Part shown: in pieces, positions 8,246 through 16,004 of the stretch
Numbering within the stretch: the first letter of the stretch is position 1
Layout: each line of letters starts with the position of its first letter
Assembly (NCBI GenBank): GCA_000434775.1
Contig: FR895492.1
Coordinates: forward strand, 42,538 to 87,952
DNA from: Eggerthella sp. CAG:368
GTDB lineage: Bacteria > Actinomycetota > Coriobacteriia > Coriobacteriales > Eggerthellaceae
Direction of reading: 5' to 3'
Length of the DNA stretch: 45,415 bases
Position numbers and translations under genes: made by a program
The notes under the pieces: generated by a model
Told to the model about the DNA's origin: nothing
What the model saw: the letters and a program-made list of their open reading frames with translations, nothing else
The model's database searches: none

Positions 8246-9727
8246 TTAATATTCAAAATCCGGAAGCCACTTTTTAGGGTCTACCTCTTTAAAACTGCAG
8301 CGCTTGAATCGTTCTTTTTGATTAAAGGGAACCGTGCAATCAAAAATGGTTTTGCAAGCAATCCCAGAATCTTTGATGCTTGGAGAAAACTCAGGTGAAT
8401 TTGAAGGATCGAGCGGATGGCATCGTACACCTGGAATGGTGATAATATCTGCATCACCTTGGAAGCGCGTATTCATTGCCCAGAGAACGTCGTTTAAATC
8501 AAATGGATCAACATCTTCATCTACTAAGAAAACATGCTTGAGTTCGCTGAAGGCCGAGAAAGCCAATAGTGCCATTTGGCGTTGCCTTCCTTCGTCGGAT
8601 GGAACGGTTTTCTTAACCTGAAGTACCGCCATATATTTACCGCCACCAGGCGAAGCACAGTAGACGTTACCTAGTTTTCCCGGCATTGCTTTGTCAATCA
8701 TTTGTATGATGCTTGCTTCTGTTGGGATGCCTGCCATGCTGACATGCTCTTCGCTTGGTCCAATGCAGGTTTGCATGATGGGATTAGTGCGGGTGGTAAC
8801 TGCTTTTACCTTAATGACGGGAACAGCGGGATTTGCGGGACCTGTGTAACCAGGAAATTCTGGCATAGCTTTACCCGTGTGAGTGTTTTGATCTTCTTCG
8901 ACTCTTACATGAGGAATAAGCTCGCCTTCAATAACGTATTCCGCATGTGCTATACATCGTTCATTGATGGTGAGACATTCCGCTAGTTCGACGGGTCTAT
9001 TGCGGAGCGCTCCTGCAACATTAAGCTCGTCGTATCCTAAGGGAGTGGTAGGGGGTTCAAAACAAGTTGCTAATTCAATTGCGGGATCGACGCCAATACT
9101 GATAGAAATGGGCAAGGGCTTATTGAGCCTTTCAGCTTTCTCGTAAAAAGCACCAATATGGCGAGAACCTGGAACCATATAAATTGATATTTCGTCTTTT
9201 CCCTGAAGACAGAGTCTATGAATGGTCACATCAGATTCTCCTGTTTCGGGGTCTGATGCATAGGCCATGCCTAGGGTAATATAAGGTCCGGCATCTTCGG
9301 GGGTGTTGGTGGGAGCAGGTACAAGCTTTCGTATATCAAAGGCTTCATCATCAGCCTGATATACAAGCTCTTGGCATGGTGGTTTTTTATCGCTCACCAC
9401 TACGGGGGGAATGGGGTTAAGCACTGCTTCGTTTAGAAGAAAACCAAGCTTTTTAGGGTCGGAGTCAAGAAGTTTAGCTACGCGTTTTCTGCTCGCAAGA
9501 AGCCCGATGACAATTTTTGCATCTGGATGACCTTTAATGGAGTTAAAGATCATAGCAGGTCCTTCTTTGGTGGGGCGCGGAACAGTACCACCTGCACCAA
9601 TATGACGATATACCCCACAAAGCTCTGCTTCAGGGTCTACTTCAACATTGGTTTCTACAAGTTCACCTGGTAGAGAACCGAGAAAAGAAAGAGCTGATCG
9701 CAGGTCGTTAATAGGTGCGTGGTTCAT
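8246..9727 (-). CDS. ubiD: UbiD-family (prenyl-FMN) decarboxylase, LpdC/BsdC-like
   Basis: Non-oxidative, reversible decarboxylase of aromatic or unsaturated acids. The 493-residue length is typical of the family. Conserved landmarks: PTNTPEDAGPYITLGMA, GSRHIGAFYEKAE, GYDELNVAGALRNRPVEL, the acidic catalytic-region motif AEYVIEGEL, PEFPGYTGP, and QTCIGPSEEHVSMAGIPTEA near the middle. The last is the form seen in hydroxyarylic (gallate, 4-hydroxybenzoate, vanillate) decarboxylases more than in quinone-pathway UbiD (recalled, not searched). Two ATGs abut (9730 and 9727); AAGGAGGA ends 1 base before the first, so the second has better spacing. The upstream gene's TGA overlaps it as ATGA. Substrate unknown. 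Confidence 0.9.
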   Translation of the reverse strand: MNHAPINDLRSALSFLGSLPGELVETNVEVDPEAELCGVYRHIGAGGTVPRPTKEGPAMIFNSIKGHPDAKIVIGLLASRKRVAKLLDSDPKKLGFLLNEAVLNPIPPVVVSDKKPPCQELVYQADDEAFDIRKLVPAPTNTPEDAGPYITLGMAYASDPETGESDVTIHRLCLQGKDEISIYMVPGSRHIGAFYEKAERLNKPLPISISIGVDPAIELATCFEPPTTPLGYDELNVAGALRNRPVELAECLTINERCIAHAEYVIEGELIPHVRVEEDQNTHTGKAMPEFPGYTGPANPAVPVIKVKAVTTRTNPIMQTCIGPSEEHVSMAGIPTEASIIQMIDKAMPGKLGNVYCASPGGGKYMAVLQVKKTVPSDEGRQRQMALLAFSAFSELKHVFLVDEDVDPFDLNDVLWAMNTRFQGDADIITIPGVRCHPLDPSNSPEFSPSIKDSGIACKTIFDCTVPFNQKERFKRCSFKEVDPKKWLPDFEY

Positions 9728-10092
9728 CATTCCTCCTTAAGGTGGGAAAGTACTACTTCGACTATATCGCTTACTGAGTGTAAAAGTGATTCAATTTGTG
9801 CTTCTGTTGCATTGTTAACATGAATGCCACAGCTGCAAACTACAACACAGTTGAGGCGGCTTGAGATTGCTTTGGCAAGAACGGAGGCAAACGCATCATC
9901 TAAATGACCGATTCGATTAAGGCAAGAGACGGTTGAACTAACGCCTTTTCCTGAAAGAGAAGGGCGCGGTAGAGCCATGACGCAAGTTCCAACATGTGCT
10001 TTTCCTCCATAGATACAGAGTGTTATATCGGTTCCCATCCTTATGACATCGATAGAAATAATACAGACTTCATGGTGAAATTCGATATGCAT
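9727..10092 (-). CDS. LpdD-like small protein (putative prenyl-flavin chaperone of decarboxylase operon)
   Basis: First gene of the minus-strand decarboxylase operon. The ATG at 10092 has GGAG 8 bases upstream, giving 121 residues; a longer open frame to 10161 would run through the promoter and is rejected. The sequence has the pattern I recall for the LpdD-like family found with UbiX/UbiD pairs: GGKAHVGTCVMALPRPSL near the N-terminal third, a GHLDDAFASVLAKAISS helix, and CSCGIHVNNATEAQIESLL towards the C-terminus. LpdD proteins are proposed to help deliver or mature prenylated FMN. No signal peptide or membrane segment. The family assignment is from memory of motif shape, not from a search. 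Confidence 0.72.
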   Translation of the reverse strand: MHIEFHHEVCIISIDVIRMGTDITLCIYGGKAHVGTCVMALPRPSLSGKGVSSTVSCLNRIGHLDDAFASVLAKAISSRLNCVVVCSCGIHVNNATEAQIESLLHSVSDIVEVVLSHLKEE

Positions 10093-10116
10093 AGGCACTC
10101 CTTGATTGTTTGATTT

Positions 10117-10145
10117 ATTGTATAAGCAGATGTATGGGTAGCCAA
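10117..10145 (-). promoter_or_regulatory. Promoter of the lpdD-like-ubiD-ubiX operon
   Basis: Read on the minus strand, TTGGCT (complement of 10140-10145), a 17-base spacer and TACAAT (complement of 10117-10122). Transcription would start near 10110, leaving a short leader before the ATG at 10092. Confidence 0.55.
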
Positions 10146-10159
10146 TAGATAGGAGCGAC

Positions 10160-10357
10160 ATGAGTAATGGAACACGCTATCTTATTTGGGCCACAGGGCT
10201 TTGTTTATTGTTGTCCCTTTTTAGTCTCGCTATGATTGCGATTGGAATTAAACCCCTTTCAATTGGTGTTGTTGCTACCACCTGCATGCTTATACTTGCA
10301 ACAATCGTTCTTTTCATTTTGTCTGTTCGTGGAGTTAAAAAAGGAAAACAAAAGTAG
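10160..10357 (+). CDS. Small membrane protein, function unknown
   Basis: A 65-residue product with two predicted transmembrane helices (about residues 7-28 and 34-54) and a basic tail ending VRGVKKGKQK, which suggests cytoplasmic N- and C-termini. The ATG has AGGAG 7 bases upstream, and the stop is 4 bases before the dnaG ATG, so it appears co-transcribed with dnaG. I recognise no family. The reasons to call it a gene are the ribosome binding site, tight spacing and hydrophobic helical pattern. Confidence 0.62.
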   Translation: MSNGTRYLIWATGLCLLLSLFSLAMIAIGIKPLSIGVVATTCMLILATIVLFILSVRGVKKGKQK

Positions 10358-10361
10358 ATAT

Positions 10362-12197
10362 ATGCCAAGCTTTTCAGAAGAAGAAATACGTAAAGTCAGA
10401 GAGGCAAACGATCTCGTCGAGCTTTTTTCTGAAAGAACTACACTGCGACAGCGCGGGCGTGATTTTTGGTGCTGCTGTCCTTTTCATCAGGAGAAAACCC
10501 CGTCTTGCAAAATAGACCCTTCCACTCAAACGTGGCATTGTTTTGGTTGTGGTGAGGGTGGTGACGTTATTAGCTATATTCGAAAGCTCGATGACGTCGA
10601 TTTTGTGGATGCTCTTCGTTTTTTGGCACGGAGAGCAAACATTGAGCTTACGGAATCGCCTCAAGCTGTTCGCTCTCACAGTAAGAAAGCCCGTTTAAAA
10701 GAGATTTGCCAAGAAACTGCTCAGTATTATCACATGCTCCTTATGCGCTCGGGTGATGATGCGGCACAGAACGCACGAGAATATCTATCGGGGCGAAACC
10801 TTGGGGGAGATATTCCCCGCAATTGGATGCTAGGTTTTGCACCAGGAAGAAACAGGCTTGTTTCTCATTTATCATCTTTGGGGTATTCGGCAGAAGAGAT
10901 GATTGAAGCTAACGTTGCTCTGCGTGCTCAAAACGGTTTACGTGATCGCTTTTTTGACCGCGTCATGTTTCCTATTGCTGATATTCGTGGTGAAGTCATC
11001 GCGTTTGGTGGACGTATTTTAGGATCAGGTGAGCCGAAATACCTCAATACGGGAGACACGCCTATCTTTCACAAATCTGAAGTACTCTATGGTCTTGATA
11101 AAGCTAAGGCTTCCATGGCTTCTTCGGGAGATGCCATAATATGTGAAGGATATACCGATGTCATTGCCCTTCATGAGGCTCATTTTACTAATGCGGTGGC
11201 AACACTGGGAACTTCTCTAACGCGCCAGCATATTCGGATTCTTTCTCATCATGCTAAATCACGCATTATTTATTTATTTGATGGTGATGAAGCGGGTCAA
11301 CGCGCAGCTGAGAGAGCACTGGGATTTATTGACGCCTCGGTTACTCCTGAAGCAGGAGTTGCTCGTGTTGATTTATTTGCAGTAACGCTTCCAGGGGATC
11401 TTGACCCGGCGGATTTTTTGGCACAAGAGGGAGCGGAAAAACTTAATCAGCTATTGGCTCATGCGGTGCCTCTCATTAAGTATGGAATTGATAGAAAGCT
11501 TTCGAAGTTCGATCTTTCCCATCCTGAAGGAAGAGGAAAAGCCACCGTAGCGGCACTCTCTGTCCTTGCTCCTATTAAAGATTCGCTTCTTGCGAAGGAC
11601 TATGCTGTCTATATTGCTAGTAAGGTTAGGGCGCGTGAGCAGGATGTTCTTCATCAGTTGGGTGCATTAAAGGCACCTGTTAATCGTGAGGAGGGAAGTA
11701 GTTTTGATTCGCGAGCGAAAGTGCTCCAGCCCAAACATGTTCTTTCCTCGGCTGAAAAAAATAGGCTTCGTTCCGAACGAGAGTTTTTGAGTTTATGCGC
11801 TCAAAACCCTGCGATGGTTTCAGAGTTTATGAGTGTTTTGGGGCAGACCAATTGGCATGAAAAAGCACATAAGAGTCTTGCTGATGCACTTATGGATATC
11901 ATGGCTTCTGGTATTTCTCCTACAGTAGCGGAGGTTATTTCGCGTGCCCAAACGCTCTGTCCATATGCCGAAAAGGTCCTAACCTCTTCGGTTACGCAGG
12001 GAGTGACATCTGCCCATAGCTCGCTTACTTTTCTTGCAGATGAACTTGCTATCGGTGATTTGGAAGAGGCAATTTTGGGAATGAAGGAACATCTGAGCAC
12101 ACTCGATGCCTCATCTTCTGAGGAGAAAGACTTCTTGTTTCAATCTATTGTTGCTTTACAAAACGAAGTAAACCAGTTAAGAGCTAGACATACATAA
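10362..12197 (+). CDS. dnaG: DNA primase
   Basis: Synthesises RNA primers at the replication fork. The ATG at 10362 gives 611 residues, the usual length; the frame is open further upstream but that stretch is the small membrane gene in another frame. The N-terminal CHC2 zinc finger is Cys39-Pro-Phe-His42 with Cys60 and Cys63 (WHCFGCGEGGDV). The TOPRIM domain shows EGYTDVIALHEA and YLFDGDEAGQRAAERAL. A C-terminal helicase-binding region follows. Next to the zinc finger the sequence reads CCCPFHQEKTPSCKID, with a Cys where Phe is normal (TPSF). The ribosome binding site is weak, so translation may be coupled to the small gene upstream. Confidence 0.95.
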   Translation: MPSFSEEEIRKVREANDLVELFSERTTLRQRGRDFWCCCPFHQEKTPSCKIDPSTQTWHCFGCGEGGDVISYIRKLDDVDFVDALRFLARRANIELTESPQAVRSHSKKARLKEICQETAQYYHMLLMRSGDDAAQNAREYLSGRNLGGDIPRNWMLGFAPGRNRLVSHLSSLGYSAEEMIEANVALRAQNGLRDRFFDRVMFPIADIRGEVIAFGGRILGSGEPKYLNTGDTPIFHKSEVLYGLDKAKASMASSGDAIICEGYTDVIALHEAHFTNAVATLGTSLTRQHIRILSHHAKSRIIYLFDGDEAGQRAAERALGFIDASVTPEAGVARVDLFAVTLPGDLDPADFLAQEGAEKLNQLLAHAVPLIKYGIDRKLSKFDLSHPEGRGKATVAALSVLAPIKDSLLAKDYAVYIASKVRAREQDVLHQLGALKAPVNREEGSSFDSRAKVLQPKHVLSSAEKNRLRSEREFLSLCAQNPAMVSEFMSVLGQTNWHEKAHKSLADALMDIMASGISPTVAEVISRAQTLCPYAEKVLTSSVTQGVTSAHSSLTFLADELAIGDLEEAILGMKEHLSTLDASSSEEKDFLFQSIVALQNEVNQLRARHT

Positions 12198-12229
12198 TTG
12201 CTGCCCAATCAACAAAAGCTATAAGAACT

Positions 12230-12238
12230 TGTTATACT
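12230..12238 (+). promoter_or_regulatory. Extended -10 promoter candidate for def-fmt-rsmB
   Basis: TGTTATACT is a near-consensus extended -10 box (TGn-TATACT), 43 bases before the def ATG, in the 83-base gap after dnaG. No good -35 is visible, which extended -10 promoters can tolerate. Confidence 0.45.
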
Positions 12239-12280
12239 CAAGGCTGTTTAAATGAAAAGTACCGTGTTAGGTGTGATGAT

Positions 12281-12811
12281 ATGAAAACTATGCGCATTGT
12301 TTTATCTCCTGATCCTATCCTAAGAGCTGTTTGTGAACCTTGCGAAGTAGGTGATCCTGCTTTGATTGCTTTGGCTGAGGAGATGGTTGCCACCATGTAT
12401 GCAAACTATGGTTGTGGTCTAGCGGCTCCGCAGGTTGGTATTCAAAAGCGACTTATTGTGGTTGACTGCAACGATCCTGAAGCTGCGCCCGATCCAATAT
12501 ATCTGGTTAATCCAGAAATAATTGAACTGAAAGGCGATCCGGTAACTGATATTGAAGGCTGTCTTTCATGTCCGGGGGTTGGTGTTCCTATTACGCGTCA
12601 GCCCATTGCGCATGTTCGCTACTTTGACTTACGAGGTAGGGAATGTGAAATAGAAAGCGATGGCTTGCTTGGACGTTGTTTGCAGCACGAAATTGATCAC
12701 CTTGACGGAAAAACACTCTTTGAGTCGTGCTCTCCTCTTGATCGTATGAAGGCTCTTCAAGACTATCAAGCTGCTCTTGCCCGTGGTGCTAAGCCAGGAC
12801 AGATGCAATAG
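12281..12811 (+). CDS. def: Peptide deformylase
   Basis: Removes the formyl group from the N-terminal methionine of nascent proteins. All three metal-site motifs are present in the 176 residues: GCGLAAPQVG (44-53), EGCLSCPG (92-99, metal ligand Cys94) and HEIDHLDG (136-143, ligands His136 and His140, catalytic Glu137). The second motif has Cys98 where Val or Met is more usual. ATG at 12281; a second ATG 9 bases on is possible. Followed at 19 bases by fmt, its functional partner, which adds the formyl group to initiator tRNA. Confidence 0.97.
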   Translation: MKTMRIVLSPDPILRAVCEPCEVGDPALIALAEEMVATMYANYGCGLAAPQVGIQKRLIVVDCNDPEAAPDPIYLVNPEIIELKGDPVTDIEGCLSCPGVGVPITRQPIAHVRYFDLRGRECEIESDGLLGRCLQHEIDHLDGKTLFESCSPLDRMKALQDYQAALARGAKPGQMQ

Positions 12812-12830
12812 AGCGTAGAGGGTGATTTCT

Positions 12831-13781
12831 GTGCGAATTGTTTTTATGGGAACTCCTGCTTTTGCGGCAACCATTCTTGATTACCTTGTGTCCCAACATG
12901 AGGTAGTTGGTGTTTTTACTCGTCCCGATGCTGTTAGGGGTAGAGGGAAGAAACTTGTTGCATCTCCCGTAAAAGAAATTGCGCGAAAACATATTCTTCC
13001 TGTGTATGAATATTCTTCCTTTAAGCAGGAAGAACCCAAAGAACTTTTGAAGGAGCTAAATCCTGACGTTATCTGTGTTGCTGCTTATGGAGCTATCCTT
13101 CCTTCAGAGGTTCTTTCCATTCCTAAGTATGGTTGCATTAACGTTCATGCTTCGCTTCTTCCACGCTGGCGTGGTGCCGCTCCAATTGAACGTGCAATTT
13201 TAGCTGGAGACGAAGAAGCGGGAGTTTGTGTCATGCGTATGGAAGAAGGGCTCGACACGGGGGATTATTGTATTTCTCGTTCGCTCGAAATTGGCGAGCT
13301 AGATTCTGAGCATTTAACTGCTGAACTTGCCGAATTGGGCGCTAGTGCACTTTTGGTCGCGCTTTCTCAAATTGAGCAAGGTGTTGACAGTTGGACTAAA
13401 CAAAACGAAGAACAGGTGACTTATGCTCATAAAATCGAAAAAGGAGAGCTTAACATTGCTCCCGGTCATACGGCGCAAGAAGCCTTACAGAAGGTTCGGG
13501 CATCAAGTGTAAGTCATCCTTCTCGATGCGCTATTGCCGGCAAGTCAATAACCCTTGTGCGGGCTGACTTGTTTAATGACAAAGAACAGCTTTCTTTGTC
13601 ATTAGAAGAAGGACGGGTAGCGTTTGTGGCCAAGCGCCTTTTCTTAGGTTTCTCTGAAGGTATCCTTGAAATCCTTGAGTTGAAACCCGATGGTAAATCA
13701 ACGATGGATGCTCGTTCTTTTGCTGCTGGCATTCAAGGGATAAAGAAAGATGGAGCAGATTGGCGGGCGTATAATGCCTAA
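12831..13781 (+). CDS. fmt: Methionyl-tRNA formyltransferase
   Basis: Formylates Met-tRNAfMet using 10-formyl-THF. The GTG at 12831 is preferred over one at 12822 because GAGGG lies 8 bases upstream and the product then starts directly with the family motif MRIVFMGTPAFA. Active-site residues Asn104, His106 and Asp142 lie in NVHASLLPRWRGAAPIERA and MEEGLDTGDY. A C-terminal tRNA-binding domain of about 110 residues is present; total 316 residues, as expected. It overlaps rsmB at its 3' end, part of the widely conserved def-fmt-rsmB block. Confidence 0.96.
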   Translation: MRIVFMGTPAFAATILDYLVSQHEVVGVFTRPDAVRGRGKKLVASPVKEIARKHILPVYEYSSFKQEEPKELLKELNPDVICVAAYGAILPSEVLSIPKYGCINVHASLLPRWRGAAPIERAILAGDEEAGVCVMRMEEGLDTGDYCISRSLEIGELDSEHLTAELAELGASALLVALSQIEQGVDSWTKQNEEQVTYAHKIEKGELNIAPGHTAQEALQKVRASSVSHPSRCAIAGKSITLVRADLFNDKEQLSLSLEEGRVAFVAKRLFLGFSEGILEILELKPDGKSTMDARSFAAGIQGIKKDGADWRAYNA

Positions 13782-15165
13782 CAATCACTTCAGACCTCGT
13801 ACTGCAAAGTCACTCGCAACACCCGCTCGTATTTGTGCTTTTGAAACACTTAAGCTTGCTATGGATAAATCCCTTTTTGTATCTCAAGCGTTCGATCGGG
13901 TAATGGAAGGCAAAAACCTAAAACCAGAAGAAAAGGCCTTTTCGCGTTTGTTGAGCGTTGGTACAACGGGTACCGTCGGCGTTTTAGATGAGCTTATCAA
14001 CCGAGTCCTTTCTTCTCCTCGTGATATTAAAATGGATGTTCGTATCGCTCTTCGTATTTCGACGTATGAACTGTTCTTTTTGAAGAAAAGTTCACATGCG
14101 GCCGTTGACCAGGGTGTGGAACTCGTACGCTATGTTTCTTCTCACGCAACGGGGCTCGCTAATTATGCCCTGAGACGTCTTTCTGATTTACAAATTGGTT
14201 TTCCCTTTGGTGATAGCGAAGAAAACTTCGATGTTGCCATCTATGAACAGGGTTTTCCTTTGTGGCTAGGTCAGCGCTTAAAGAAAGACCTAGGAAAACG
14301 CAACGCACTTAGCATTATGAAAGAGGCAAACGAACCCGCGCCCCTCTATATGATGGTTAACGCCTGTCGAGTGGATACTAAAAAAACAATTGAACTCTTG
14401 CATGGAAGAGGTATTCGGCTTCTTCCTGTTCCTATTTTGTGCGGTAAGCCTGATTTTTTGAGTTTTGTTTTTGCTAATCGTTCTCAAGCTGGCGATGTCG
14501 CGGTGGATCGTCTAGTTCAGGAGGGGGCTCTTGTTATGAGCGATCTTTCTGCTCAGACGGTTGCTCAATTGGCGCTGCCTGCTGAAGAACCTCGGCGTTT
14601 CCTAGAGATTGGTGCGGGGCGGGGCACTAAAACGCTCATGCTGCAAACAGCTGCACGTGCTCGTTACGGTAAGCAAATGTGTCTTGATACTATAGAGATC
14701 AGCCCTAAAAAGAATCACGAGCTAGCATCCCGTACAGAGCGTGCTCATGTTCAGGTTAATAAACAGTATGTTCTTAACGCAACAAGCCTTTCTACAATTG
14801 AGGACGATTCTTATGATGCGATCTTTATTGATGCGCCCTGTTCCGGTGTGGGTACTTTAAGGCGTCATCCTGAAATTCGTTGGCGTTTGAAGCCGGAAGA
14901 CGTTTCTTCGCTTGCGGGTATTGGCCTTAAGATGCTCAGAGAGGCATCTAAGAAAGTATCTCGGGGAGGAAGAATCACCTATGCTACCTGCACGTGTTTT
15001 GAAGAAGAAAACGACAAGGTGATTAAGAGATTTCTCGGCAGTTCTGAGGGTTCTCGCTTTGAAATTCTTCCCCTTACAGAAAAGGGACGGGGATTCTTTA
15101 AATCGCCTATTTCGGGGCACGGATCGGATATTCATTTTGCTGCAGTGTTAACACGTGTGCGCTAA
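13774..15165 (+). CDS. rsmB: 16S rRNA (cytosine(967)-C5)-methyltransferase
   Basis: SAM-dependent methyltransferase acting on C967 of 16S rRNA. An N-terminal NusB-like helical domain spans about residues 10-140. The Rossmann domain has EIGAGRGTKT (motif I), IDAPCSGVGTLRRHPEIRW (motif IV) and ATCTCFEEEND (motif VI, catalytic cysteine in ATC). The usual PEEN is EEEN. The ATG at 13774 overlaps the fmt stop by 8 bases; an in-frame ATG at 13750 behind a weak AAGGGA would add 8 residues and cannot be excluded. Length 463 with the chosen start. Confidence 0.93.
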   Translation: MPNNHFRPRTAKSLATPARICAFETLKLAMDKSLFVSQAFDRVMEGKNLKPEEKAFSRLLSVGTTGTVGVLDELINRVLSSPRDIKMDVRIALRISTYELFFLKKSSHAAVDQGVELVRYVSSHATGLANYALRRLSDLQIGFPFGDSEENFDVAIYEQGFPLWLGQRLKKDLGKRNALSIMKEANEPAPLYMMVNACRVDTKKTIELLHGRGIRLLPVPILCGKPDFLSFVFANRSQAGDVAVDRLVQEGALVMSDLSAQTVAQLALPAEEPRRFLEIGAGRGTKTLMLQTAARARYGKQMCLDTIEISPKKNHELASRTERAHVQVNKQYVLNATSLSTIEDDSYDAIFIDAPCSGVGTLRRHPEIRWRLKPEDVSSLAGIGLKMLREASKKVSRGGRITYATCTCFEEENDKVIKRFLGSSEGSRFEILPLTEKGRGFFKSPISGHGSDIHFAAVLTRVR

Positions 15166-15209
15166 AGAATTTCGATTGTTAACTTCTGTTACGAAAACTT
15201 CATTTTCGG

Positions 15210-15237
15210 TGGACAGGCTTGTTTTCAGGCATATAAT
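15210..15237 (+). promoter_or_regulatory. Promoter of the pyrimidine operon
   Basis: TGGACA (15210-15215), a 16-base spacer and a perfect TATAAT (15232-15237). The predicted start of transcription, near 15244, places the PyrR-binding hairpin at the very 5' end of the mRNA. Confidence 0.78.
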
Positions 15238-15243
15238 AAAACC

Positions 15244-15341
15244 GTCCTTTAATGGCGGTACAGAGAGACCGATAAGGCGCAACATATGCCTATCATTGTT
15301 CGATGGGCAAACTGATGCCCCTCTCTGTCTGGGGTTTTTTT
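15244..15341 (+). promoter_or_regulatory. PyrR-responsive transcription attenuator (pyr leader)
   Basis: The first part is a close match to the Bacillus PyrR-binding loop. The lower stem is CCTT (15246-15249) / AAGG (15274-15277). The upper stem is CGGT (15256-15259) / ACCG (15268-15271), closing the purine-rich loop ACAGAGAG (15260-15267), with the GAT bulge after it. A terminator-like CCCC (15318-15321) / GGGG (15331-15334) hairpin with seven T (15335-15341) follows. GGGCA (15305-15309) / TGCCC (15316-15320) would sequester its 5' arm, a candidate antiterminator. By analogy, PyrR bound to UMP should favour termination. Confidence 0.8.
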
Positions 15342-15410
15342 ACAGACAGAGCTCACGTGAGCGTAGCGGCTTCTACTGTACGCACTTCGGCAATACCGTA
15401 AGGAGTGTGT

Positions 15411-16004
15411 ATGACAAAAACTGCAAACAACGAATCTGTAGTAATGGAAGCAGGTGAAATCCAAAGAACGCTGGTAAGAATTGCTCATGAAATTCTTGAG
15501 CATAATAAAGGGTGTGAAAATCTCGCTCTTGTAGGAATTGTTACCCGAGGAGACATTCTCGCCCATCGACTTGCTTCGATCATAAAAGAGATCGAAGGGG
15601 TTTCTGTTCCTGTCGGTTCTTTGGATATTAGTTTCTATAGAGATGATTCGGTCCTTCATCTCTCTCCTCAACTTCAAGGCACAAATATTCTTTTTTCCCT
15701 CGAAGGGAAAACTATCGTTTTGGTAGACGATGTTTTGTATACCGGACGAACCATCAGGGCTGCTCTCGATGCGTTGATGGATTTTGGCAGACCTTCTAAA
15801 ATCCAGCTTGCCACGCTTGTTGATCGTGGGCATCGTGAACTCCCTATTAGAGCTGATTTCGTGGGGAAAAACGTTCCCTCTTCTTCAAGTGAAAGCGTGC
15901 GCTTATTTTTGGAGGAAGTTGATGGGGAATCAGCCGTCAAGATTTCTCAAGTTCAACCTGGCCAGCATGTTGGTTCTGCTCCTTTAGGGGGTGCGAATGT
16001 TTAA
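15411..16004 (+). CDS. pyrR: Pyrimidine operon attenuator / uracil phosphoribosyltransferase PyrR
   Basis: RNA-binding regulator of the pyr operon with residual uracil phosphoribosyltransferase activity. The PRPP loop is intact: VLVDDVLYTGRTIRAA (about residues 103-118). An upstream motif LVGIVTRGDILAHRL matches the family's basic nucleic-acid-binding region. The ATG at 15411 has AGGAG 5 bases upstream; the earlier GTG at 15405 lies within that site. Length 197 (family about 180), with a slightly longer C-terminus that overlaps pyrB by 8 bases. It presumably acts on the leader just upstream of itself. Confidence 0.95.
   Translation: MTKTANNESVVMEAGEIQRTLVRIAHEILEHNKGCENLALVGIVTRGDILAHRLASIIKEIEGVSVPVGSLDISFYRDDSVLHLSPQLQGTNILFSLEGKTIVLVDDVLYTGRTIRAALDALMDFGRPSKIQLATLVDRGHRELPIRADFVGKNVPSSSSESVRLFLEEVDGESAVKISQVQPGQHVGSAPLGGANV

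Noticed and set aside
8206..8256. TTG start of ubiX at 8256
   Set aside because: Would add 17 residues absent from the family and overlap ubiD without a ribosome binding site; kept only as an alternative.
10093..10161. N-terminal extension of the LpdD-like protein
   Set aside because: The upstream start lies before the predicted promoter start and lacks a ribosome binding site, while ATG at 10092 has GGAG at good spacing.
15192..15208. Hairpin CGAAAA-CTTCA-TTTTCG as an rsmB terminator
   Set aside because: Only 6 bp, mostly A-T, with no T tract after it; it lies just before the pyr promoter.
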